A stretch of 35,018 bases of DNA from an uncultured Blautia sp. (GCA_944380235.1 CALWHD010000077.1:1-35018); one strand, 5' to 3'. Shown: positions 6,956 through 15,655, counted from the stretch's first letter. A program made the numbers and translations. Notes: generated by a model from the letters alone, not told the origin.

Positions 6956-8512
6956 TTATTTTACTCTGATAAAACTTGCGCTTGCTGCCGGAACTGTCAA
7001 TACGCCGTCTTTTAACACAGCTGCCCCGTTATTTTCATAGATTACTTCTTTTCCGTCAGGCTCGCCAATACTGCAGCTCACTTCTTTGTCTGAAGGATTC
7101 ACTGCCACAACAATAGTCTCATCTTTTCCTGTTCTCTTATAAACCAGAGGATATGCGTTTTCCTGGGCATATAAGAATTCTACAGGCGCGTTGCTCTGAA
7201 GAGCCTCATGCTCCATACGGATGGCGATCAATTTTTTCACTTCATGATACAGTGAATTTTCTTTTGCTGCCTGGTCTGCCACGTTGGGGCGGTTCTGATC
7301 CGGATCGATCATAATATACAGCTCATCCGCTTTAGCGCTGGAAAATCCTGCATTAGTGCTCCTGTCCCACTGCATAGGTGTTCTGGCGCCGGTTCTTTCA
7401 TAACCGCCCTCCACAGAACGGATCCCTGCCAAATAGTTCATGCCGATCTCATCTCCGTAATAAATGAAGGGAGCTCCCGGCATGGAGAGAAGAAATGCAA
7501 ATGCCACTTTTACTTCTTCGTCATCCAGCTTTTCTTTAATCCGGCTCATGTCATGGTTTCCGGAAGGGATACAAATCAGGCCCTTGCCGTTTGTTTTATT
7601 ATAATTTGTCATATAGGTATTAACAAAATCTGCAATATTTCCCTTTCCTTCTCTCTTGAAATAAGGATGCTCACTGCGGAACAGATCCATGTAGTGGGAA
7701 GGTCCGAAGTGAAGAAGGAAATCCATATGGTAGCCGCCTTCCAGAGATTTATCCGGCTGTCCCCATTCGGAGATCATAGCTGCCTCTGGAAATTCCTCAT
7801 CCAAGAATCTGCGGAAATCCTGCCAAAGCTGAATCGTACCTTTTCCGTCCTCATCATTCTTTACCAGAGAACCTGCCATATCCACACGGAAACCGTCGCA
7901 TCCCATTCCCAGCCAGAAACGCATAACATCTTTCATAGCCTCCCTGGTAGCCATAGCTTCCGGTGAATCCATGGATTTCTGCCAGCTTTCTGTTACCTTA
8001 TAAAAACCATAGTTCAGCGCAGGCTGTGTCGTATAATAATTTGCCGCGCAGGAACCGTCTCTGTCAGAAAATCCTCTGATGCATCCGCTGATATTTCCAA
8101 TTCCGTCAAATCCCTTCCACGCTTTATCTGTCCAGATATATCTGTGGGAAAATTCATTTTCGTCAGGACTTAAAGATGCTTTAAACCATGGGTGTTCGAT
8201 GGAAGTATGCCCCGGAACCAGATCCAGGATCACATGCATGTTCCTTTTATGAGCTTCCGCAAACAGTTCCTTTAAGTCCTCGTTTGTTCCATATCTTGGA
8301 GCCACTTTACAGTAATCTGCAATATCATATCCGGCATCAGAAAATGGTGAGAGGAAACAAGGATTCAGCCACAGGGCATTGCAGCCCAGATCTCTGATAT
8401 AATCCAGCTTCCTAATAATTCCCTGGAAATCTCCGATTCCGTCCCCGTTGGTATCCAGATAACTCTGTGGATAAATTTCGTAAAAAACCGCATTGTCTAA
8501 CCATTTCGGCAT
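6956..8512 (-). CDS. GH13 alpha-glucosidase / oligo-1,6-glucosidase-like enzyme
   Basis: A 518-residue cytoplasmic GH13 protein. The N-terminal NAVFYEIYPQSYLDTNGDGIGD signature (8-28) contains the DxNxDGxGD calcium-type loop typical of exo-acting GH13 enzymes such as alpha-glucosidase, oligo-1,6-glucosidase and trehalose-type isomerases. The catalytic residues are D211 (CDGFRVDMAG), E249 (MISEWG) and D321 (SGNHDMSR). DLVPGHTS (97-104) replaces the more usual DLVxNHTS, with Gly for Asn. The final 90 residues form the C-terminal beta domain. The ATG at 8512 follows AGGAGG. It is transcribed alone, between its own promoter candidate and terminator. It probably trims short alpha-glucans to glucose, complementing the neighbouring amylase; the bond preference is not certain. 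Confidence 0.9.
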   Translation of the reverse strand: MPKWLDNAVFYEIYPQSYLDTNGDGIGDFQGIIRKLDYIRDLGCNALWLNPCFLSPFSDAGYDIADYCKVAPRYGTNEDLKELFAEAHKRNMHVILDLVPGHTSIEHPWFKASLSPDENEFSHRYIWTDKAWKGFDGIGNISGCIRGFSDRDGSCAANYYTTQPALNYGFYKVTESWQKSMDSPEAMATREAMKDVMRFWLGMGCDGFRVDMAGSLVKNDEDGKGTIQLWQDFRRFLDEEFPEAAMISEWGQPDKSLEGGYHMDFLLHFGPSHYMDLFRSEHPYFKREGKGNIADFVNTYMTNYNKTNGKGLICIPSGNHDMSRIKEKLDDEEVKVAFAFLLSMPGAPFIYYGDEIGMNYLAGIRSVEGGYERTGARTPMQWDRSTNAGFSSAKADELYIMIDPDQNRPNVADQAAKENSLYHEVKKLIAIRMEHEALQSNAPVEFLYAQENAYPLVYKRTGKDETIVVAVNPSDKEVSCSIGEPDGKEVIYENNGAAVLKDGVLTVPAASASFIRVK

Positions 8513-8584
8513 AGTAAAAACCTCCTGTCAATTATGTTCTGTACTTTTCTCCGCAGTTATTCACTGCCTTCTGAATCCCATTTT

Positions 8585-8612
8585 AATATACTTTTTATTA
8601 AAATTCCTGCAA
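8585..8612 (-). promoter_or_regulatory. Candidate promoter for the GH13 exo-glucosidase
   Basis: Minus-strand TTGCAG (8607-8612), a 16-base spacer, TATATT (8585-8590), in a very AT-rich gap. An alternative -10 TATTAA overlaps it. It lies about 70 bases from the ATG. Confidence 0.4.
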
Positions 8613-8649
8613 TTCTTTGATTAAAAACTTCACTATTATGACTTTTTAT

Positions 8650-8678
8650 ATAAAAGAAGAGACTGTTCTCACAGCCTC
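8650..8678 (-). terminator. Intrinsic terminator after tatD
   Basis: Minus-strand GAGGCTGT, loop GAGA, ACAGTCTC (eight pairs including one G-U) followed by TTCTTTTAT. It lies 65 bases beyond the tatD stop and ends the ATPase-AI-2E-tatD operon. Confidence 0.7.
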
Positions 8679-8742
8679 TCACATGTCTCAATATACTATA
8701 TTGACGGAATTTTTCCTGCAAATCCCACATCTCGTGTATTCT

Positions 8743-9507
8743 TTATACTCCAAACAGTCTTCTGGCATTTTTCCTTGTTATGTCAACTACTTCTTCATAA
8801 GAAACTTTCTTGATCTCTGCTATCGCCTGTGCCACATAGGTCAGATAAGCGGAACAGTTTCTCCTGCCCCGGTAAGGCTCCGGAGCCATATAGGGAGCAT
8901 CGGTCTCCAAAAGCAGGTAATCCAGAGGTGCATATTCCACCACTTCCTTCAGCTTCTTCCCGTTTTTAAAAGTGACAACCCCGCCGATTCCCAGGAAGTA
9001 ACCCATATTCATATATTCCTTTGCCTGCTCTTTTGAATAGGAATAACAGTGAATCACGCCTTTTAAATAATCTGCCCGCTCTGCTTTCATAATATCCAGA
9101 GTATCCTTTGCCGCATCTCTGCTGTGGACAATGATAGGAAGCCCAGTCTCCTTTGCCAGATCCATCTGGCGGACAAACCATTTTTTCTGTACTTCATGAT
9201 TCTCTTTATTCCAGTAATAATCCAGCCCGATTTCCCCTACTGCCACTGTCTTCTCATGGCTGCACAGACTGTGCAGCCACTTTATTTTCTCCTCATCCAG
9301 TTCTCCCACTTCATCCGGATGAATTCCCACAGCGCCATAGATGAAGGGATACTTTTCCATAAGCTTCACTGTATCCTCTACACCTTTTAAGGAAGCTCCC
9401 ACATTTACAATTTTTTCGATCCCATGTGCTGCCAGAAATTCCAGCAGCTGTTCTCTGTCGCCATCGAAAGCACTGTCATCATAATGAGCGTGAGTCTCAA
9501 ATATCAT
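8743..9507 (-). CDS. tatD: TatD-family metal-dependent DNase/hydrolase
   Basis: A 254-residue TIM-barrel hydrolase of the TatD family, enzymes with two-metal 3'-5' exonuclease or deoxyribonuclease activity in the cytoplasm. Metal-ligand motifs are in family order: FETHAHYDD at the N-terminus, VGEIGLDYYW, PIIVHSRDA, GVIHCYS and LLETDAPYMAP. ATG 9507 is preferred to the GTG at 9513 because the AAGGAG site is better spaced from it. The start lies inside the end of the AI-2E-family gene (overlap of 11 bases), so translation is probably coupled. It is the last gene of the Mn2+-riboswitch operon; that may be incidental or may link a metal-dependent nuclease to metal supply. Confidence 0.93.
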   Translation of the reverse strand: MIFETHAHYDDSAFDGDREQLLEFLAAHGIEKIVNVGASLKGVEDTVKLMEKYPFIYGAVGIHPDEVGELDEEKIKWLHSLCSHEKTVAVGEIGLDYYWNKENHEVQKKWFVRQMDLAKETGLPIIVHSRDAAKDTLDIMKAERADYLKGVIHCYSYSKEQAKEYMNMGYFLGIGGVVTFKNGKKLKEVVEYAPLDYLLLETDAPYMAPEPYRGRRNCSAYLTYVAQAIAEIKKVSYEEVVDITRKNARRLFGV

Positions 9508-10642
9508 GGACACCCTTCTCCTTTAACTTTTTATAGACCAGTTCCCTGAACAGTGCATACAGAACAGAAAACAAGGGAATAAAAATCAGCATTCCCAGAA
9601 CTCCCATCAGGCTGCCGCCCACAGTGACTGCCAGCAGAACCCAGATAGACGGAAGTCCTACAGAGCCTCCCACCACATGGGGATAGATCAGATTTCCTTC
9701 GATCTGCTGCAGCACCAGGAACAGGATAACGAACATCAGTGCCTTCATAGGATCTACCACCAGGATCAGAAAAGTACCGATCACACATCCGATAAAGGCC
9801 CCGAAAATGGGAATCAATGCAGTAAATGAGATCACTACGCCTACCAGGAGGGCATATGGGAACTTGAAAATAGACATTACCACAAAAAACATCGTTCCCA
9901 GTATGACCGCCTCGAGACATTGTCCTGTTACAAAACTGGAAAAAGTACGGTAACTTAAAGAAGCTACATCCAATATTTTTTCCACAGCCTTTTCAGGAAG
10001 AAAAGCATAGAGCACTTTTTTGATCTGCCTGGACAGCTTCTCCTTCTGCAGAAGGATATAGCAGGCAAATACAAACCCAATGAAAAAGTTTACCAGATAA
10101 CTGATAACCGTCCGCGCTACTGTAAATGTGGAATTCAGCACACTGCCAGCTCCGTTCTTCAAAAAATCGATACCCGTCTGGATAATGCTGTCCCAGTTGA
10201 ACTCCAGTGTCTGAATCCATTCTTCGATCTGCTTGTTATCCTGGAATGTCTCAATGCCCCAGTTCTGAAGATTCTGCAGGGCTCTCTCAATGTTCACGCT
10301 GATACTGGCAAAAGTTCTCCCTAACTCCGGGATGAGTACCAGCATCACTACAAGTATAATCCCCAGTACCAGCAGGATCGACAGAACCAGACTCACCGGC
10401 CTCGCCGCCCTGCGATCCCTCTTATGTTGTTTCAAAGTCCCGAAAAGCCTTCTTTCTATTGCACTCATGGGAACATTCAAAATGAATGCCATGATCCCTC
10501 CTGCTACAAAGGGGATGAGAATGCCCACGATAAACATAAAACCTTCGGCCACACTGTTGATCTTCTGCACACATACATACAGTAGTACAGCAAATACAAT
10601 CAGAAGCATGATGTTTTTCATGTTCTTTTTGTTTAAATCCAT
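9497..10642 (-). CDS. AI-2E family (PerM/YtvI-like) membrane protein
   Basis: A 381-residue polytopic membrane protein of the AI-2E/PF01594 family. Two N-terminal transmembrane segments (about 10-60, with the intervening GGIMAFILNVPMSAIERR loop) are followed by a third near 80-105. An amphipathic region at 115-170 (SVNIERALQNLQNW) comes next, then a cluster of C-terminal segments containing the family signature PIFGAFIG and the VILFLVLQQIEGNLIYPHVVGGSVGLP stretch (about 310-335). The ATG at 10642 follows GGAGG. It sits 24 bases after the cation ATPase and overlaps tatD. Family members have been linked to quorum-signal, Na+/H+ or other transport; the substrate here is unknown. Cotranscription with a riboswitch-controlled ATPase makes a role in ion balance plausible but inferred. 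Confidence 0.88.
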   Translation of the reverse strand: MDLNKKNMKNIMLLIVFAVLLYVCVQKINSVAEGFMFIVGILIPFVAGGIMAFILNVPMSAIERRLFGTLKQHKRDRRAARPVSLVLSILLVLGIILVVMLVLIPELGRTFASISVNIERALQNLQNWGIETFQDNKQIEEWIQTLEFNWDSIIQTGIDFLKNGAGSVLNSTFTVARTVISYLVNFFIGFVFACYILLQKEKLSRQIKKVLYAFLPEKAVEKILDVASLSYRTFSSFVTGQCLEAVILGTMFFVVMSIFKFPYALLVGVVISFTALIPIFGAFIGCVIGTFLILVVDPMKALMFVILFLVLQQIEGNLIYPHVVGGSVGLPSIWVLLAVTVGGSLMGVLGMLIFIPLFSVLYALFRELVYKKLKEKGVHDI

Positions 10643-10666
10643 ACCTATCCTCCAAAAGGAATCTTT

Positions 10667-13273
10667 TTATTTTCCGATCTTCACACGGATCCATTTGATC
10701 AGCTGGATGATCGGAAGGTTAGCCAGCGCCAGTCCGTACATGATAAGCAGCTGCTGTATGCTCAGTGTCTGAACACTGAAGATAGAATGAAGTCCCGGAA
10801 TCATGACCACTGCAGTGATCAGCAGCAGCCCCAGGAAAAATGCGCCAATCAGGTACTTGTTGTTAAAAAATTTCTTAGTAAACAGTATAGGAGCAGCTGA
10901 CTTACAGTTAAATCCATGCACCAGCCTGGAAGTACATAAAGTACCGAACGCAAGTGTCATGGCAAGAAGTGTGCTCTCCTGATATCCTATATAAAATCCT
11001 ACCATAGTCATGATACCGATGACAAGACCTTCAATACCGATTTTAGAAAGAAAATCTTTGGTCAGGATAGACTCATTCATAGGTCTTGGCTTCTCATTCA
11101 TCACATCTTTGGTATGGGGTTCCAGTCCCAGAGCAATGGCCGGAAGGCTGTCTGTCAGAAGGTTTATAAACAGCAGATGCACCGGTGCAAAAGGAACCGG
11201 AAGACCTGCCAGTGAAGCATACAGCACAGCCAAAATGCCCGCGAAGTTTCCTGAGAGCAGGAACTGGATGGCACTTTTAATATTTTTATATACATTACGT
11301 CCATTTTCTACAGCTTTTACAATGGTGGCAAAATTATCATCTGTCAGCACCATGGAAGCCGCATCTTTTGCTACTTCTGTACCTGTAATACCCATTGCCA
11401 CTCCGATATTTGCCTGCTTAAGGGCCGGAGCATCGTTGACGCCGTCACCAGTCATAGATACAATATTTCCCTTTTCCTGCCAAGCACGGACAATCCTGAT
11501 CTTATGCTCCGGTGAAACTCTGGCATATACAGAGATTCCTTCTACAAAATCCTGAAGTTCTTCGTCTGTCATGCTTTCAATTACAGCACCTTCACATGCT
11601 TCAGATTCATCCTTTAAAATACCGATTCTCTTGGCAATGGCTGCCGCTGTTACCTTATGGTCTCCGGTGATCATCACCGGTTTGATCCCTGCCCGGATAC
11701 ATTCTGCCACAGCATCTTTAGACTCTTCACGGGGCGGATCCATCATAGCGATCAGTCCGAGGAATGTCATATCCTTTTCATCTTCTGTAGTGAGAGCGGT
11801 TCCTTCCTTCATACTTTTATAGGCAAATGCCAGAACACGAAGTCCGTTTCTGGAGAACCTCTGGTTCTGCTCTTCGATCACATTTTTATCCGCCTCTGTC
11901 ATTTCTCTGACTTTACCATTTTCCTGAATCTGCACACAGCGTCCCAAAAGAACATCTACAGCGCCTTTTGTGATCATGGTGCATCCTGTTTTTAATTGAT
12001 GGAGGGTAGACATCAGCTTTCTGTCACTGTCAAAGGGCACTTCTGAAAGTCTGGGATATTTCTCTCTTACTACTTCTGCCGGCCGTCCCAGCTTATCTCC
12101 CAGATTGATCAAAGCCGTCTCTGTAGGATCACCGATCTCCTCACCGTTTTTATTTGTAGAGTCATTACACAAAATACTGTGTCTTAAAAGCTGCTTCTGT
12201 GCTTCATCATCCAGATCAATGGCGCCTGCTTCTATTTCTTTTCCTTCTGTGTAATAATATTCTACTGTCATTTTATTCTGCGTCAGAGTACCTGTCTTAT
12301 CGGAACAGATCACAGATACACTGCCCAGTCCTTCTACTGCCTGAAGCTTGCGGATAATAGCATGTTCTTTAGCCATTTTCTGTGTTCCAAAAGAAAGTAC
12401 AATCGTAACAATGGAACTCAGTGCCTCAGGAATTGCCGCAACTGCCAGGGCAACCGCAAAGAGGAATGCGTCTCCTATGGATTCTCCCCGGAATACACTG
12501 ATTCCAAACAAGATCGCACAGAAAATAAGGATCAATATGGAAAGTTTCTGTCCAAAGTTATCCAGGTTCATCTGCAGCGGTGTCTTTTTCTCAGAAGTGG
12601 TCTTTAAAAGTTTGGCGATCTTTCCAACTTCCGTTTCCATACCAATGGCGGTTACCAGGAAAGAACCTCTTCCGTAGGATACGAAGCTGCCGGAGAAAAC
12701 CATGTTGGTTCTGTCACCCAGAGGAACTTCTCCCTGGATCTCATCCTCTGTCTTTTCCACGCCCAGACTCTCTCCTGTAAGCGCACTCTCATCCACTTTC
12801 ATGCTGGCATTCTCAAGAATACGCCCGTCAGCCGGTACATAATCCCCGGCCTCCAGCATTACAATATCTCCCACAGTCACCTGGGAAGACGGTATTTTTA
12901 CTACATCGCCGTTTCTTAATACTTTTGCCTCCGGTCCCGACATCTGCTTTAAGCTGTCCAGAGACTGCTCTGCCTTTACAGTCTGTACGGTTCCCAAAAT
13001 GGCATTCATGGTGATAACCACCAGGATGACCACCGCACTTTCAGTCTCACCCATGATGCCTGATACAATGGCTGAAATAATCAGGATAATAACCAGAAAA
13101 TCTTTATACTGCTCCAGGAAGATCTGAGGAATAGATTTTTTCTTTCCCTCTGTCAGAGCATTGGGACCGTATTTTTCCTGATTTTTTCTGACCTGTTCAT
13201 CTGTCAGAGGCTGGGTACTGCCATTGACAGACTTCTGCGCTTCCGTTCTTGTCATTTGGTAATACTGCTTCAT
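10667..13273 (-). CDS. P2-type cation-transporting ATPase, probable Mn2+/Ca2+ exporter
   Basis: An 868-residue P-type ATPase that pumps divalent cations out of the cytoplasm using ATP. ATG 13273 is chosen because GGAGGGAG lies just before it and inside the longer frame starting at 13300. Seen in order: TGES (166-169), the M4 motif IPEAL (281-285), DKTGTLT with phosphorylated D325, ITGDHK (535-540), GDGVND (609-614), and the M6 motif NLLTD (704-708). Relative to SERCA, site II residues are kept (E283, N704, D708). The site I glutamate of M5 (SERCA E771, in NVGE) is Gly679 in NFAG. This single-site pattern is known for Listeria LMCA1 and for SPCA/PMR1 pumps that move Ca2+ and Mn2+. A yybP-ykoY riboswitch upstream argues for Mn2+ as a physiological signal. 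Confidence 0.93.
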   Translation of the reverse strand: MKQYYQMTRTEAQKSVNGSTQPLTDEQVRKNQEKYGPNALTEGKKKSIPQIFLEQYKDFLVIILIISAIVSGIMGETESAVVILVVITMNAILGTVQTVKAEQSLDSLKQMSGPEAKVLRNGDVVKIPSSQVTVGDIVMLEAGDYVPADGRILENASMKVDESALTGESLGVEKTEDEIQGEVPLGDRTNMVFSGSFVSYGRGSFLVTAIGMETEVGKIAKLLKTTSEKKTPLQMNLDNFGQKLSILILIFCAILFGISVFRGESIGDAFLFAVALAVAAIPEALSSIVTIVLSFGTQKMAKEHAIIRKLQAVEGLGSVSVICSDKTGTLTQNKMTVEYYYTEGKEIEAGAIDLDDEAQKQLLRHSILCNDSTNKNGEEIGDPTETALINLGDKLGRPAEVVREKYPRLSEVPFDSDRKLMSTLHQLKTGCTMITKGAVDVLLGRCVQIQENGKVREMTEADKNVIEEQNQRFSRNGLRVLAFAYKSMKEGTALTTEDEKDMTFLGLIAMMDPPREESKDAVAECIRAGIKPVMITGDHKVTAAAIAKRIGILKDESEACEGAVIESMTDEELQDFVEGISVYARVSPEHKIRIVRAWQEKGNIVSMTGDGVNDAPALKQANIGVAMGITGTEVAKDAASMVLTDDNFATIVKAVENGRNVYKNIKSAIQFLLSGNFAGILAVLYASLAGLPVPFAPVHLLFINLLTDSLPAIALGLEPHTKDVMNEKPRPMNESILTKDFLSKIGIEGLVIGIMTMVGFYIGYQESTLLAMTLAFGTLCTSRLVHGFNCKSAAPILFTKKFFNNKYLIGAFFLGLLLITAVVMIPGLHSIFSVQTLSIQQLLIMYGLALANLPIIQLIKWIRVKIGK

Positions 13274-13437
13274 CTTGCTCCCTCCATTTCGCCGTTTCAC
13301 ACGGCATTTTCACTCTTTTCTCTTATTGTGCTTTTTCAGAATCCCTTTATACCGTTTTCCCGGACACTTTTTAAGCACTTGAAGGCTTCCTGGCAGATAT
13401 TTTTGTTACAAAAGGATTCTTCAGCAGATTCCTGTAT

Positions 13438-13485
13438 AACAAAAAAGAGACTTTTATTGCATAATCAATATGCAATAAAAGTCTC
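13438..13485 (-). terminator. Riboswitch-controlled intrinsic terminator
   Basis: A 17-pair perfect stem runs from GAGACTTTTATTGCATA (minus strand, 13485-13469) across a 5-base loop to its complement (13463-13447), followed by TTTTTTGTT. It overlaps the 3' strand of the yybP-ykoY closing helix. Confidence 0.9.
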
Positions 13486-13570
13486 ACTATTTCATCACGA
13501 TACGGACAGACAGAAGCTGTCGAGATTGACGATATCGCAACCACTTTTCAGTGCCAGTTACTCCCTTTTA
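13438..13570 (-). promoter_or_regulatory. yybP-ykoY (Mn2+) riboswitch with terminator platform
   Basis: Reading leftward from about 13570, the leader shows AAAAGGGAGUAAC (the conserved L1 strand, compare AAAGGGGAGUAGC), a CACU-GAAA-AGUG hairpin, and GCGAUA paired with UAUCGU. The conserved L3 element CGUCAAU (13525-13531) is opposed by UCCG around the GACAG/CUGUC hairpin. The closing strand AGUGAGACUUUU ends near 13477. Its GAGACUUUU is also the 5' half of the terminator hairpin at 13438-13485. Aptamer closing helix and terminator are therefore mutually exclusive: ligand binding should free transcription. The class is known to sense Mn2+ and often controls P-type ATPases. The next 165 bases to the ATG contain no further structure I can support. 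Confidence 0.88.
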
Positions 13571-13579
13571 CGAGAATCA

Positions 13580-13608
13580 ATTATACTCAAGTGCAGACTG
13601 TCTGTCAA
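13580..13608 (-). promoter_or_regulatory. Consensus sigma-A promoter of the ATPase operon
   Basis: Perfect TTGACA (13603-13608), a 17-base spacer and perfect TATAAT (13580-13585) on the minus strand. Transcription would start near 13573, just ahead of the riboswitch. It begins only 17 bases past the metG stop. Confidence 0.92.
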
Positions 13609-13624
13609 CTGCTTTTGCAAATTA

Positions 13625-15595
13625 TTAACAAATTTCTGCCCCTGCCGGCACATCCTTATCCGGAGTCATAAGGGCAAGCATTCCATCTTCCCCCTCTGCG
13701 CAGAGGATCATTCCCTCGGAGAGAACTCCGGCAAGCTTGGCTGGCTTCAGGTTTACCAGAACCATAACCTTCTTTCCTACCATGTCTTCTGGTTTATAGT
13801 TGGATTTGATTCCAGATACAATCTGTTTCACCTGGCTCCCGATCTTCACCTGGGAACAGAGAAGTTTTTTTGACTTTTTCACTTCCTCGCAGGCAATGAT
13901 CTCTCCTACCTGGAACTGCATTTTCATAAAATCATCAAAGGTCACTTCCGGTTTTGCCTCTATATCGATGACCGGAGCTTCCTCTTTGTGTTCTTCTTCC
14001 TGTGCCTTTTCTTCTGCTTCTGCAGCCCGCATTGCCTCTACTTTTTCCATAATCTCTTTCACATCCAGACGTGCGAAAAGAATTTCCGGCTTTTCTGTTA
14101 CTTTGTTTCCTGAAGGATACAGTCCAAAGGTATCCAGCTCTTCGTAAGTTCTCTTCTGGGCATTTAACTGAGTCAGGATTCTCTGAGTAGTATCCGGCAT
14201 AAAGGATTCCAGTAAAGAAGCACCGATGCAGATGCCTTCTACCAAGTTGTAGAGCACTTCTGCCAGGCGGTCTTTTTTATCCTCTTCTTTTGCCAGGGCC
14301 CAGGGCATGGTCTCATCAATATATTTATTGCAGCGCTTGAACAAGGTGAAAATCTCAGTAATGGCATCTGCCACACGCAGGTCTTCCATCTTGTCGGCAA
14401 CCTTTTTCTTTGTTCCCAGTACCACGGCTTTCAGATCTTCATCCACCGGTTCACAGACGCCTGTGGATCTGACTTCTCCTCCAAAGTACTTGTTGGACAT
14501 GGAGATTGTTCTGTTTACCAGATTGCCCAAAGTATTTGCAAGCTCAGAGTTAAGTCTTTCCACCATCAGCTCCCAGGTGATCACACCGTCATTTTCAAAG
14601 GGCATTTCGTGAAGCACGAAATAACGGACAGCATCTACACCAAAGAAGTCTACCAGCTGATCCGCATAGATAACATTTCCTTTGGATTTGCTCATCTTGC
14701 CGTCTCCCTGCAGCAGCCAGGGATGCCCGAATACCTGCTTCGGCAGAGGCAGATCCAGCGCCATAAGGAAAATGGGCCAGTAGATCGTATGGAAACGGAT
14801 GATATCTTTTCCGATCAGATGCAGATCTGCAGGCCAGAGTTTTTCAAACTGCTCTGTAGAATCTCCGTCACAGTCATAGCCAATTCCTGTGATATAGTTG
14901 GTCAGCGCATCCAGCCATACATAGACCACATGTTTCGGATCAAAGTCCACCGGGATTCCCCACTTAAAGGAAGTCCTGGAAACGCAAAGATCCTGAAGTC
15001 CCGGAAGCAGGAAATTGTTCATCATCTCATTTTTCCTGGATACCGGCTGGATAAATTCCGGATGGCTGTTGATATATTCGATCAGTCTGGGCGCATATTT
15101 GCTCATTCTGAAGAAATATGCCTCCTCCTTTGCAGGAGTTACCGGACGTCCGCAGTCCGGGCACTTGCCGTCTACCAGCTGAGATTCTGTAAAGAAAGAT
15201 TCACAGGGAGTACAGTACATTCCTTCATAGTATCCCTTGTAAATATCACCTTTTTCATACAGTTTTCTGAAAATTTTCTGCACCTGTCTCTCATGATCCT
15301 CGTCTGTGGTGCGGATAAACTTGTCATAAGAGGTATTCATCATATCCCAGATATTCTTGATCTCTCCTGCCACCTGGTCTACAAATTCCTTGCAGGTCAC
15401 CCCTTTTTCCTCTGCTTTCAATTCAATCTTCTGTCCATGCTCATCTGTACCGGTCTGAAAAAAAACATCGTATCCCTGCTGCCTCCTGAACCTTGCGATA
15501 CTGTCTGCCAGTACTGCCTCATACGTATTTCCGATATGAGGCTTGCCTGATGTATAAGCAATGGCAGTGGTAATATAATATTTTTTCTTATCCAT
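13625..15595 (-). CDS. metG: Methionyl-tRNA synthetase
   Basis: A 656-residue class I aminoacyl-tRNA synthetase that charges tRNA-Met. ATG 15595 is chosen because it follows AGGAGG and matches the family N-terminus; the longer frame to 15694 reads through the T-box terminator. Signature HIGN is at 20-23, the zinc knuckle is C128, C131, C145, C148, and KMSKS is at 300-304. After the anticodon-binding helical domain there is a charged linker (about 525-550). A C-terminal EMAP-II/Trbp-like tRNA-binding domain follows (about 553-656, DDFMKMQFQVGEI, GMILCAE), as in dimeric bacterial MetRS. Expression is controlled by the T-box leader. No terminator lies between the stop and the downstream Mn2+-riboswitch promoter. 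Confidence 0.98.
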   Translation of the reverse strand: MDKKKYYITTAIAYTSGKPHIGNTYEAVLADSIARFRRQQGYDVFFQTGTDEHGQKIELKAEEKGVTCKEFVDQVAGEIKNIWDMMNTSYDKFIRTTDEDHERQVQKIFRKLYEKGDIYKGYYEGMYCTPCESFFTESQLVDGKCPDCGRPVTPAKEEAYFFRMSKYAPRLIEYINSHPEFIQPVSRKNEMMNNFLLPGLQDLCVSRTSFKWGIPVDFDPKHVVYVWLDALTNYITGIGYDCDGDSTEQFEKLWPADLHLIGKDIIRFHTIYWPIFLMALDLPLPKQVFGHPWLLQGDGKMSKSKGNVIYADQLVDFFGVDAVRYFVLHEMPFENDGVITWELMVERLNSELANTLGNLVNRTISMSNKYFGGEVRSTGVCEPVDEDLKAVVLGTKKKVADKMEDLRVADAITEIFTLFKRCNKYIDETMPWALAKEEDKKDRLAEVLYNLVEGICIGASLLESFMPDTTQRILTQLNAQKRTYEELDTFGLYPSGNKVTEKPEILFARLDVKEIMEKVEAMRAAEAEEKAQEEEHKEEAPVIDIEAKPEVTFDDFMKMQFQVGEIIACEEVKKSKKLLCSQVKIGSQVKQIVSGIKSNYKPEDMVGKKVMVLVNLKPAKLAGVLSEGMILCAEGEDGMLALMTPDKDVPAGAEIC

Positions 15596-15616
15596 AATCT
15601 GTCCTCCTTTTTTCAT

Positions 15617-15655
15617 AAAAAAAGACCCGTCCTCTTTTCTCAAAGAAGACGAGCC
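15617..15655 (-). terminator. T-box terminator
   Basis: A 14-pair stem (with G-U pairs) between 15655-15642 and 15637-15624 on the minus strand, followed by a run of seven T. The 5' strand competes with pairing to the T-box motif. Confidence 0.88.

Noticed and set aside
13438..13485. The 17-pair hairpin as a simple metG terminator
   Set aside because: A perfect promoter and a yybP-ykoY aptamer lie between metG and the hairpin, and the aptamer shares a strand with it; it is better read as the riboswitch platform.
13256..13873. A 205-codon rightward frame across the metG-ATPase gap
   Set aside because: It crosses the riboswitch, terminator and promoter on the opposite strand and has no ribosome site.
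14609..15550. A 313-codon open frame on the plus strand
   Set aside because: It lies wholly antisense to metG, which has complete catalytic motifs; no ribosome site or recognisable protein features.
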